From: DASPKO01 sp035628055
GTDB lineage: Bacteria; Planctomycetota; Phycisphaerae; Phycisphaerales; UBA1924
Length of the DNA: 31,720 nucleotides
Assembly: GCA_035628055.1 (NCBI GenBank)
Contig: DASPKO010000060.1
Location: 1 to 31,720 of the forward strand
Direction of reading: 5' to 3'
In this document: piece after piece, positions 22,633-30,798 of the stretch
Numbering within the stretch: the stretch's first letter is position 1
Layout: the number at the start of each line of letters is the position of its first letter
The notes under the pieces: model-generated
Seen by the model: only the letters and a program-made list of their open reading frames with translations
The model's database searches: none
What the model was told of the DNA's origin: nothing
Position numbers and translations under genes: made by a program

Positions 22633-22918
22633 CGCGCTCTCACGCCGCCGACAGGCTCGGGCCCAGGCCGTCCCCACACGAGTGCCTTGTCGTATCCCCA
22701 GCATTACGGCTCCGCACTCCTGGCCGCCATTGCCGAACCCCGCCCCCCTTTGCCTCGCCCGGCTCTGGTGAAGACGGGCCGCGCAACCGGTTTGGGCCCG
22801 GCCTCCCGGTGCCAAAACTGTCGGCGATCCGGACTCACGGCCCCCGCGTGTAAACTCCTCGGCGCCGCTGCGGGATCGGGTTCTCCACCCCGCGCGGCCG
22901 CTCGGAGACCTCGCCAGG
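22633..22918. other. Gene-poor stretch before dnaE
   Basis: I see no convincing gene on either strand in these 286 bases; open frames are low-complexity. The only signal is the -10-like TAAACT at 22851-22856, listed separately. With the doubtful small ORF included, this stretch and 22370-22632 form the largest gap in the window. Confidence 0.6.
22851..22856 (+). promoter_or_regulatory. -10-like TAAACT upstream of dnaE
   Basis: TAAACT differs from TATAAT at two positions and lies 62 bases before the dnaE ATG. There is no good -35 at 16-18 bases. It is the most promoter-like word between the island and dnaE. Confidence 0.35.
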
Positions 22919-25900
22919 ATGGCGCACACGACCCCGCAGCCCCCCGCGACCACCGGCGCTACCCCGCCGCCTCCGCCCCCCGCGGACGGCATCCCCCCCG
23001 AACGCCAGTTCGTTCATCTGCACCTCCACACCGAGTACTCCCTCCTGGACGGCGGCAACCGCATCGACCGCCTCGTGGACCGCGTCAAAGAGCTCGGCAT
23101 GACCGCGGTCGGCATGACCGACCACGGGAACATCCACGGGGCCGTCGCCTTCTACACCGCCTGCCGCGATCGTGGCATCAAGCCCATCCTGGGCGTCGAG
23201 GCCTACGTGGCCCCCGGCGACCGCCGCGACCGCACCTACACCGGCGTCGCCGACGGGGGCTATCACCTCGTCCTGCTCGCCGAGAACGATACCGGCTGGC
23301 AGAACCTGCTCTATCTCTGCAGCGAGGCCTACCTCACCGGGTTCTACTTCAAGCCCCGCATCGACCGCGAGCTCCTCGCCCGCCACTCCGCCGGCCTCAT
23401 CGCCATAAACGGGCACCTCGGCAGCGAGATCGGCGAGCACCTCCTGGCCTTCGAGCGCACCAGAGACCCCAAGTGGTGGGACAAGGCCGTCGAGTCCGCC
23501 CGGTGGCACGCCGCGGCCTTCGGCCCGGGCGCGCCCGAGCGCACGGACCAGCAGTCCCCGAGAGCGCCAGGGCCCGCCGGCCCGGTGGCCGTCGCGCCCT
23601 CGCCGCCACGCTTCTACATCGAGCTGCAGCACCACGTCCCCGAGCAGAACGTCATCAACCCCCACCTGGTCCGCCTGGCCCGCGAGCTGGGGCTCCCGCT
23701 CGTCGCGGACAACGACGCCCACTTCCTCCGCGCCGAGGACCACGACGCCCACGACACGCTCATCTGCATCTCGATGGGCAAGGCCAAGCAGGACCCCGAC
23801 CGCCTCCGCTACACCCCCGAGCTCTACGTCAAGTCGCCCGCGCAGATGCGCGCGCTCTTCGAGTCCGACGCCTTCGGCCCCGCCGGCGCCGAGGCCTGCG
23901 ACAACACCGTCCGCATCGCCGAGCGCTGTCACGTCACCCTGCCCCTGGGAGCCAACCACGCCCCCATGGTCCGCGTGCGGCGGCGCGGCTCGGGCACTTC
24001 GCCCTCGCTGGGGTCCCTGGAGGCCACGGCGCCTCAGTCCCTCGAGGCCGCCGGCCTCCCTCACTGGAGCGAACCCCGTTTCGCCCGTGATCTCACCGCG
24101 TGGTACCGCGATTACTCGGAGCAGTTCGAGGTCCTCCCCTTCCGCCTCGACGACGCCGCCGACGAAGCCCACCGCGCCGCCCAGCTCGCTGCGGCCAAGC
24201 ACGAGTGCGACACCGCCCTGCGCCTCCTCGCCGAAGCGGGCCTCGTCTGGCGCTACGGGCCCGGCATCACCGCCCCGGCCCCCGGCGGCCCCCACGCCGC
24301 CACCCCCGCCGCCGAGATCCGCGCCCGCCTCGATCGCGAGCTCTCGATTCTCTGCGACAAGAACATCGCCGCCTACTTCCTGATCGTCTGGGACTTTGTG
24401 AGCTGGGGCCGCTCCCAGGGCATTCCCGCCCTGGCCCGCGGCAGCGGCGTCGGCACCATGGTGGGCTACGTGCTCGGGCTCTCCAACGCCTGCCCGGTGC
24501 GCTACGGCCTCCTCTTCGAGCGCTTCACCGACCCCGACCGCAGCGAATACCCCGATATCGACATCGACCTCTGCCAGGACGGACGCGCCCGCGTCCTCGG
24601 GCACGTCCGCGCCAAGTACGGGCACGTCGCCCAGATCATCACCTTCGGAACCCTCAAGGCCCGTGCCGCCGTCCGCGACGTCGGCCGCGTCCACGGGCTC
24701 CCCCTGCCCGACACCGACCGCCTCGCCAAGCTCATCCCCGAGCAGCTCGGGATGACCCTCGACGACGCCCTCGCGCAGGAACCCGACCTCCGCAAACTCT
24801 ACGACGCCGACGACCGCGTCCGCGCGGTCGTCGATACCGCGCGCATCCTCGAGGGCCAGGCCCGGCACGCCAGCGTTCACGCCGCCGGCGTCATCGTCGC
24901 CACCCGCCCGCTCCACGAGGTCGTGCCCCTCTACAAGCAATCCGGCGCGGGCGAGCATGAGATCGTCACCCAATGGGATGGCCCCACCTGCGAGAAGATG
25001 GGCCTCCTCAAGATGGATTTCCTGGGTCTTCGCACGCTCACCGTGATCGAGCGCTGCCGCCAGATGATCCGCGCCGGGCTGCCCGAGCAGGCCATCTGGG
25101 CCGCCGTCGGCCGCGGCGCGGAGTACCCCGGCCACGCGGCCGCCTCTCAAGATGGCCGCGCGCCCGGCGCGCCCCCCGCCGCGCCCGGGGCTCCCGAACA
25201 GCTTGACACCTCGACACCCCACCCCCTCGACCTCGACCGCCTCTGCTTCTCCGATCAGCGCGTCTTCGAGCTCTTCCGCCGGGGCGATACCACCGGCGTC
25301 TTCCAGTTCGAGTCCCCGGGCATGCGCCGCCTCCTCCAGGACATGCGCCCCGACCGCCTCGAAGACCTCATCGCCGCCAACGCCCTCTTCCGCCCCGGTC
25401 CGATGGATCTCATCCCCGACTACAACCGCCGCAAGCACGCCCAGGACGCGGTCCCCACCGTCCACCCCATCGTCGACTCATTCACGGCCGAGACCTACGG
25501 CGTCATGGTCTACCAGGAGCAGGTCATGCAGATCGTGCATGGCCTCGGGGGCATCAAGCTCCGCGACGCCTACTCCCTCATCAAGAACATCTCCAAGAAG
25601 AAGCACGACAAGATCGAGAAGGAGCGTCCCACGTTCGTTGCCGGTGCCCAGCAGCAGGGCCTCACCAAGGCCCAGGCCGAGGACCTCTTCGAGCTCATCC
25701 TGAAGTTCGCCGGCTACGGCTTCAACAAGAGCCACTCGACCGGCTACGCCATCGTCGCTTACCAGACCGCCTACCTCAAGACCTACTTCCCCAATCAGTA
25801 CCTGGCCGCCTTCCTCACCTACGAGAGCCAGGCCAGCAAGGTCAGCGACTGGACACCCTACCTCGAGGACTGCAAGAAGACCCGCTTTGCCGATCTCGAC

Positions 25901-27313
25901 GGCGCCCCGCCCCACCAGGGCGTCGAGGTGCGCCCCCCTGACGTCAACCTCTCCCAGGCCGACTTCGCCGTGGTCTTCGAGCCCGGCGAGCCCCGCACCG
26001 CGCGCCACGGCCACATCCGCTTCGGGCTCAAGGGCATCAAGGGCGTCGGCGACAAGGCCATCGAGTCCATCGTGCGCGAGCGCGACGGCGGCACCCCCGC
26101 GGCCCGCGGCACGCCCAAGCCGTTCTCCTCTCTCTTCGATTTCTGCGAGCGCGTCCTGTCGGGCCAGCCCGCGACCGGGAGCGGCGGCGCCGTGCTCAAC
26201 AAGGCCACACTGGAGGCCCTCATCAAGTCCGGGGCCATGGACTCGCTCCATGGCCGGGCCGCGCGCTCCGCGATGACCGCCAGCCTCGAGGCCGCGGTCG
26301 GCGCCGCCCAGAAGGCCGCCGCCGACAAGGCCGCCGGCCAGGGAGGGCTGTTCGGCCTCGGCGCTCCGCCCGCTGGCGCGCCCGCCCCCCCCGCCGAGAT
26401 CCACCTCGCCAAGGCCGCCGCCTGGACCGAGCTCGAGACCCTCGCCAAAGAAAAGGAAGCCCTGGGTTTCTACGTCTCGAGCCACCCGCTCCAGCGCTGG
26501 GCCGCTTGGTCCGGGATCTTCCGCACCGCCCAACTCGCCGACCTCCCGCAGGCCAAGCAGGATCAGCGCGTCGTCGTCCCCGCGCTCGTTCAGTCCGTGC
26601 GCACGCTGATCGTCAAGAGCGGCCGCTCCGCCGGCCAGAAGATGGCGATCGTCACCTTCGAGGACCTCACCGGCTCGGTGGAGGCCGTGCTCTTCTCCGA
26701 CTGCTACCTCCAGTTCGATCAGCTCCTGCGTCCCGACGAGATGGTCTTCGTCCTCGGGCGCGTCGATCACTCCCGCGCCGGGGGCCGCGGCGCCGACCGC
26801 GCCCCCGCCGACGCCCAGCCCCAGGAGGCCAAGCCCCAGATCGTCGTCGAGCGCATCGTCCCGATCGACGGCGTCCCGCTCTCCCCCGGTCGTCTCCGCC
26901 TCGTCTTCGATTCCGCCCGACTCAACGGGGGCGGCGCCGCCGCCCTGGCCCGCGCCCGCGCCCTGCTCGACGGCGCCCCGGCCGCTCCGCCCCCGGGCCA
27001 GAGTCTCGCGCCGGGCGGCGCGCCCGGCTCCGCTGGCGACCCCGGTCCGGCCGTGGTGCCGGTCCCCGACCTCCTCCCTCCCGCCTTCCCCCTCCAGCTC
27101 GTCGTCGACACGGGGACGGACTACGTCGTCCTCGAGCCCGACCGCGCCCTGCGCCTCACGCTCTCGCCCGACGTCGGCGCCGAGCTGGTCGAGCTGCTCG
27201 GCCCCACCGCCGTGCGCGTCATCGGCGGGCTCGCGGTCGAGGTGCCCGGCTCACGCCCCGAGCGTCCCTGGGCGCGTCGCAAGCCCGAGCTCGCCGCCTC
27301 CGGCCGCCGCTAG
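22919..27313 (+). CDS. dnaE: DNA polymerase III alpha subunit
   Basis: The protein has 1464 residues; E. coli DnaE has 1160. A Pro-rich N-terminus (1-30) is followed by the PHP domain (FVHLHLHTEYSLLDGGNR, GMTDHGNIHGAV, ADNDAHFLR). Palm catalytic Asp residues are 546 and 548 in YPDIDIDLC, and the third is Asp700 in LKMDFLGLRTLT. Other features are RGSGVGTMVGY and QARHASVHAAGVI, the fingers region LYNRRKHAQ-like NALFRPGPMDLIPDYNRR, and GYGFNKSHSTGYA. An OB-fold comes near 1240-1300 (MAIVTFEDLTGSVEAVLF), then an extended Pro/Ala-rich C-terminus. The extra length comes from low-complexity insertions: about residues 200-225, 355-385, about 740-770 (which contains the octamer repeat encoding LDTSTP), and 1130-1160. 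It synthesises DNA in the replisome. The start is ATG 22919, with no strong Shine-Dalgarno. Confidence 0.95.
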   Translation: MAHTTPQPPATTGATPPPPPPADGIPPERQFVHLHLHTEYSLLDGGNRIDRLVDRVKELGMTAVGMTDHGNIHGAVAFYTACRDRGIKPILGVEAYVAPGDRRDRTYTGVADGGYHLVLLAENDTGWQNLLYLCSEAYLTGFYFKPRIDRELLARHSAGLIAINGHLGSEIGEHLLAFERTRDPKWWDKAVESARWHAAAFGPGAPERTDQQSPRAPGPAGPVAVAPSPPRFYIELQHHVPEQNVINPHLVRLARELGLPLVADNDAHFLRAEDHDAHDTLICISMGKAKQDPDRLRYTPELYVKSPAQMRALFESDAFGPAGAEACDNTVRIAERCHVTLPLGANHAPMVRVRRRGSGTSPSLGSLEATAPQSLEAAGLPHWSEPRFARDLTAWYRDYSEQFEVLPFRLDDAADEAHRAAQLAAAKHECDTALRLLAEAGLVWRYGPGITAPAPGGPHAATPAAEIRARLDRELSILCDKNIAAYFLIVWDFVSWGRSQGIPALARGSGVGTMVGYVLGLSNACPVRYGLLFERFTDPDRSEYPDIDIDLCQDGRARVLGHVRAKYGHVAQIITFGTLKARAAVRDVGRVHGLPLPDTDRLAKLIPEQLGMTLDDALAQEPDLRKLYDADDRVRAVVDTARILEGQARHASVHAAGVIVATRPLHEVVPLYKQSGAGEHEIVTQWDGPTCEKMGLLKMDFLGLRTLTVIERCRQMIRAGLPEQAIWAAVGRGAEYPGHAAASQDGRAPGAPPAAPGAPEQLDTSTPHPLDLDRLCFSDQRVFELFRRGDTTGVFQFESPGMRRLLQDMRPDRLEDLIAANALFRPGPMDLIPDYNRRKHAQDAVPTVHPIVDSFTAETYGVMVYQEQVMQIVHGLGGIKLRDAYSLIKNISKKKHDKIEKERPTFVAGAQQQGLTKAQAEDLFELILKFAGYGFNKSHSTGYAIVAYQTAYLKTYFPNQYLAAFLTYESQASKVSDWTPYLEDCKKTRFADLDGAPPHQGVEVRPPDVNLSQADFAVVFEPGEPRTARHGHIRFGLKGIKGVGDKAIESIVRERDGGTPAARGTPKPFSSLFDFCERVLSGQPATGSGGAVLNKATLEALIKSGAMDSLHGRAARSAMTASLEAAVGAAQKAAADKAAGQGGLFGLGAPPAGAPAPPAEIHLAKAAAWTELETLAKEKEALGFYVSSHPLQRWAAWSGIFRTAQLADLPQAKQDQRVVVPALVQSVRTLIVKSGRSAGQKMAIVTFEDLTGSVEAVLFSDCYLQFDQLLRPDEMVFVLGRVDHSRAGGRGADRAPADAQPQEAKPQIVVERIVPIDGVPLSPGRLRLVFDSARLNGGGAAALARARALLDGAPAAPPPGQSLAPGGAPGSAGDPGPAVVPVPDLLPPAFPLQLVVDTGTDYVVLEPDRALRLTLSPDVGAELVELLGPTAVRVIGGLAVEVPGSRPERPWARRKPELAASGRR
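25205..25220 (+). repeat. Two copies of the GACACCTC octamer inside dnaE
   Basis: GACACCTC (25205-25212) and GACACCCC (25213-25220) lie in a low-complexity insertion of dnaE, followed by degenerate ACCCCCTC and GACCTCGA. With the preceding TT they also spell TTGACA. They encode LDTSTP, the same DTSTP as the end of MutY, and match the array at 14434-14489. Confidence 0.7.
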
Positions 27314-27352
27314 CCACCCCAAGGGTCGGTCCTCCGCCACCGCTCCGCTGCC

Positions 27353-29488
27353 TCACTCATCACCCACGAGCTCGAGCGCCGCCCGGGCCCGCCCCTGCGC
27401 CCAGCGCTCCAGCGCGGCGGCGGCATCGGCATCTCCACGTGCCCGCGCGTGCTCGGCCTCCGCCGCGTACCGCCACGCCGCCGCCACGCGCACCAGCAGC
27501 GGCGCCTCCAGGTCCGCCATGCGGCAAAGCGCGAGCAGGCGGGCCGCTCCCTGTTCTGGCGGAGCCGCTTCGCGCTCCGCGGCAAGGCGCACCGTCAGGC
27601 GACCCAGCGCATCGTCCCGGCGCTCCTCGATGAGCTGGCGAAGCGCCGCTTCGTCCCGCGCCAGCAGCGCCGCCGTCGCCGCCGCTCCCCGTGCTCGGAC
27701 GCGCCCGTCCACCCGTTCCCGCACCGCGCGATCCCACGCGCCCGGGAGCGCGTTCGCTCCCGGGCCGGCACCCCCGGCTCCGCCGGTCACGATCGCGGCC
27801 TCCCGAACCATCTCGAGCGCGGCCCGCACCCCGGCCGTCTCCCCGGGCATCGTCCCCTCGCCGGTCCACAGCTCGAGCGCCCGCTCCCGGCTCTCCTCCG
27901 CCCGCCGCTCGAGCTCCGCTCCCCGTCCGCCCGTGACCTCCGCGAGCGCCGCGGCATCCGCCCTTCCGGCCCCCACGTCGAGCGCGGCCCAGGCGCGCAG
28001 CTCATCACCGAGCCGGCGCAGCTCCGCCAGGCTCTGCGCGCGCAGGGCCGCGTCCCTCGCCCCTTCGCGCCCCAGATGCGGACCCAGCCGCAGGACCCGC
28101 GCGCCGGCCCGCCGCCGCTCTGGCTCGCCCAGCGCCGCCAGCCACCGGCTGATCTGCTCGACGCCGGCGAGGTCGTCGAGCGCGCGCCGGCGCGCCGCCA
28201 GGGCGCTCACGACCGCCGGCCGCGTCATCGGGTCCCCACCGCCCCGCCCCGCGACCGCCTCGCGCGCCAGCTCGGCCAGCACCGCCAGGGCCTGCTGGCG
28301 TGTCCCGTCGGCCTCGCGCTCGAGCGCCCGCCACGCCAGCCGGGTCTCACGCTCGAGCGCCCGCTCCGCGTGCGGGTCAGGACTCTCGCCGGCCAACTCG
28401 GCGAGCCGGCGCACCGCCCCGACCGCCGGCGCGCCGAGGCCCGGCGCCGCCGCCAGCTCGTGGATCGCCTGCCGGAGCGCGCGCCCGCTCCGGGCCGTGC
28501 CGCTCGCGCGCTCGACCGCCGCGACGGCCGCCCCCAGGCCCTCGACGACCGCGAGCTCCTCCAGACCCCGTGTCCGCTCCGCCGGCCGGCGCAGAACCCC
28601 CGCGGCGCCCGCCAGCCGGGACCACAGGGCCGCCCGAGCCCCCGCCGGAACGCTCTCCGGCACGGCGAGCACAGCTCGCGCCGCGCTTACGACGGCCTCG
28701 CGAAGCCGTGCGGTCTCTCCGTGGTACGCCCGGAGCCCGGAGAGGCGCCGCAGGTCTTCCTCCAGTTCCCGCAGCGCGGCGCGGGCACGCTCGATCTCCG
28801 CCGTCACGGCCTCCCCACCGGACGTTCCGGCGCCCGCCAACGCGTCCACCAGCTCCCGCTCCGGGCCGATCTCGGGACTCCCCGGACCGCCGGGTCCCGC
28901 CACCTCGATCAGCACCGCCAGCTCGCGGCGAAGCCACCGCGCCACCTCGGCCTGGTCGTGTGGAATCGCGACCAGGCCCGCGCGCCGCGCCAGCACGGCG
29001 CACGCGACCGCGAGCCCGTCATCCCCCCCGGGCTCGGCGCGCGCCGCGATCGCATCGACCTCGCCCATCGCCCCGCTGAGCATCGCCCCCGCCAGCACGT
29101 GCCCGCACCCCTCGAGCCCGAGCTCCTCCCCTCGCCGCAGCAGCGCCGCCGCCATCCGCCGGCACGCCACGCGCAGGCCCGTCGCATCCCCCTCGTCCCC
29201 GACGGCCCCGGCCTCGTCCTCCAGCCGCGCCGCCTCGGTCTCCAGGCTCTCGGCCCACGCCAGCACCGCCCGCCCGTCCCCGGGGCGCGGCGCCTCGGCC
29301 ACTCGCAGGTCCAGGAGCTGAGCCCGCGCCCCCCCGTCGGCGCCCGGGGGCCCGAGCACCAGCACGGCTCCCATGAGCGCGCCGCGGACCCGGGCCCGCG
29401 TCGGCCCCCGCGCGACATGACTCCAAGGCCGCGCCCGCGGGATCATCATCGGGTCCACCGGTTCACGCTCGCTGCCTCCCTCGGCCAC
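27353..29488 (-). CDS. Large Ala/Arg/Glu-rich predicted secreted helical protein
   Basis: The protein has up to 711 residues. After an Arg-rich start comes a hydrophobic segment, GALMGAVLVLGPPGADGGARA, ending in an Ala-x-Ala signal-cleavage motif before QLLDL. The rest is almost wholly alpha-helical by composition (Ala, Arg, Glu, Leu), with no Cys clusters or enzyme motifs I recognise. ATG 29488 is the outermost start; ATG 29449 or 29446 would give a more normal signal-peptide n-region, and I cannot decide between them. It lies 47 bases after the GT4 gene on the same strand and may be cotranscribed with it. Function is unknown. Codon bias and the long unbroken frame support it being real. Confidence 0.65.
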   Translation of the reverse strand: MAEGGSEREPVDPMMIPRARPWSHVARGPTRARVRGALMGAVLVLGPPGADGGARAQLLDLRVAEAPRPGDGRAVLAWAESLETEAARLEDEAGAVGDEGDATGLRVACRRMAAALLRRGEELGLEGCGHVLAGAMLSGAMGEVDAIAARAEPGGDDGLAVACAVLARRAGLVAIPHDQAEVARWLRRELAVLIEVAGPGGPGSPEIGPERELVDALAGAGTSGGEAVTAEIERARAALRELEEDLRRLSGLRAYHGETARLREAVVSAARAVLAVPESVPAGARAALWSRLAGAAGVLRRPAERTRGLEELAVVEGLGAAVAAVERASGTARSGRALRQAIHELAAAPGLGAPAVGAVRRLAELAGESPDPHAERALERETRLAWRALEREADGTRQQALAVLAELAREAVAGRGGGDPMTRPAVVSALAARRRALDDLAGVEQISRWLAALGEPERRRAGARVLRLGPHLGREGARDAALRAQSLAELRRLGDELRAWAALDVGAGRADAAALAEVTGGRGAELERRAEESRERALELWTGEGTMPGETAGVRAALEMVREAAIVTGGAGGAGPGANALPGAWDRAVRERVDGRVRARGAAATAALLARDEAALRQLIEERRDDALGRLTVRLAAEREAAPPEQGAARLLALCRMADLEAPLLVRVAAAWRYAAEAEHARARGDADAAAALERWAQGRARAALELVGDE

Positions 29489-29535
29489 GCTCCAGACGCT
29501 CTGACCGTCGCACCCTCCGGCCGCTCCCGCCGGAG

Positions 29536-30798
29536 TCAGGCGCTCTCACCCCGGGCGCCCGCGAGCGCCCGCGCGTAGACCCCCTCGAGTTCCCGCACCA
29601 TGCGCTCCGCGCTGAACCGTTCCCGGCACAGCTCGCGCCCGCGCGCCGCCAGCGCCGCCGCCTCCTCGCGGTTCTCCCTCGTCCACCGGAGCGCCGCGCC
29701 CAGACCCGCCACGTCGCCCCCGCGCACCAGCCGCCCGGTGCGCCCCTCCACGCACGCCTCGCCCGTGCCGTCCACGTCGTATGCCACCACCGGCACGCCG
29801 CACAGGAGCGCCTGCGGCACCGCCCGGGGGAGCCCCTCGCGCGCGCTGGGGTGGGCCAGCACGTCCATGGCGCGGATCATCCCCGCCACGCTCTCGCTCG
29901 GGACCATCCCCGTGATCGTCACTCGCTCCGCGACGCCCATCCGCCGGGCCCGTTCCTCCAGCCGCCCCCTCCACCACCCGTCGCCCACCCACAGCAGGCG
30001 CCACGCCACCCCGCCGCGCAGCTCCCCGCCCAGCGCGGTGAGCACGTCGTCGTGCCCCTTGTGTTCCGCCAGCCGCCCGACCGTCCCCACCACAAACTCA
30101 TCGGCCCCGATCCCCAGCCGCGCGCGCACGTCGGCGCGCGTCGCCCCCGCCTCCGGCTCCAGATACCGCTCCACCTCCATCCCGGAGTACACCGTCACGT
30201 ACTGCCCCGGCGCGCCAATCCCGCGCTCGCGGAACTGGCGGGTCATCGCGTCGGCGACGCTCACGATCACGTCGCACCGCCGCGCCGCCGCCCGCTCCAC
30301 GGCCGCGTACAGCCCGTTGCGCGCCCGCCCCGCGACCCGCCGGGCCACCGAGCCCTCGACCGGCATGAAGGGTGGCCCGTGCACCGTGTGCACGATCCCG
30401 CACCGCCACCCCGGGCCCCGCGCCCGCGCACGCTCGCGCTCGCGCCACGCCGCCAGCCGCCCCAGCGCCCCCGCCTTGCTCGAGTGCGTGTGCACGATGT
30501 CCGGCCGCAGCTCGCGCACGAGCCCGCCCAGTCGCCCCAGCGCCCGCCGGTCCGCCCGCGGCGCGATCTCCCGGCGGAGGTCCGCCACCACGTGCGTGCC
30601 AATCCCGGGCTCGCCTCGCGCCGCGCGCGCCCGATTGAAGGCCTCCACGCGGCCCAGCATGCTCCCCTCGGGCCCGTAGATCGGCCCGAACGCGAGGTGC
30701 ACCTCGTGCCCCAGCCGCGCCTGCCCTTCGCACGAGAGCACCGTGTTCTCCTGGGACCCGCCCAGGATCAGCCGGGTTGAGACGTGGAGGATGCGCAC
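29536..30798 (-). CDS. Family 4 glycosyltransferase (GT-B fold)
   Basis: The protein has 420 residues. The N-terminal acceptor domain opens MRILHVSTRLILGGSQENT, with the usual Gly-Gly loop, then DIVHTHSSKAGALGRLAA and IVHTVHGPPFMP. The C-terminal donor domain carries VGTVGRLAEHKGHDDVL, LLWVGDGWW, ITGMVPSESVAGMIRAMDVLAHPS and REGLPRAVPQALLCGVPVVAYDVDG. The second Glu of the GT4 EX7E motif is Gln here (EGLPRAVPQ), a variant also seen in other GT4 enzymes. It probably glycosylates a cell-surface or exopolysaccharide precursor; the sugar is unknown. The start is GTG 30798, inside the end of truA (31-base overlap), because the family strand begins exactly there. Confidence 0.9.
   Translation of the reverse strand: MRILHVSTRLILGGSQENTVLSCEGQARLGHEVHLAFGPIYGPEGSMLGRVEAFNRARAARGEPGIGTHVVADLRREIAPRADRRALGRLGGLVRELRPDIVHTHSSKAGALGRLAAWRERERARARGPGWRCGIVHTVHGPPFMPVEGSVARRVAGRARNGLYAAVERAAARRCDVIVSVADAMTRQFRERGIGAPGQYVTVYSGMEVERYLEPEAGATRADVRARLGIGADEFVVGTVGRLAEHKGHDDVLTALGGELRGGVAWRLLWVGDGWWRGRLEERARRMGVAERVTITGMVPSESVAGMIRAMDVLAHPSAREGLPRAVPQALLCGVPVVAYDVDGTGEACVEGRTGRLVRGGDVAGLGAALRWTRENREEAAALAARGRELCRERFSAERMVRELEGVYARALAGARGESA

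Noticed and set aside
22474..22992. Minus-strand ORF of 172 residues across the island edge
   Set aside because: It has low-complexity Gly/Arg/Ala composition, overlaps the dnaE start and shows no motif or ribosome-binding site.
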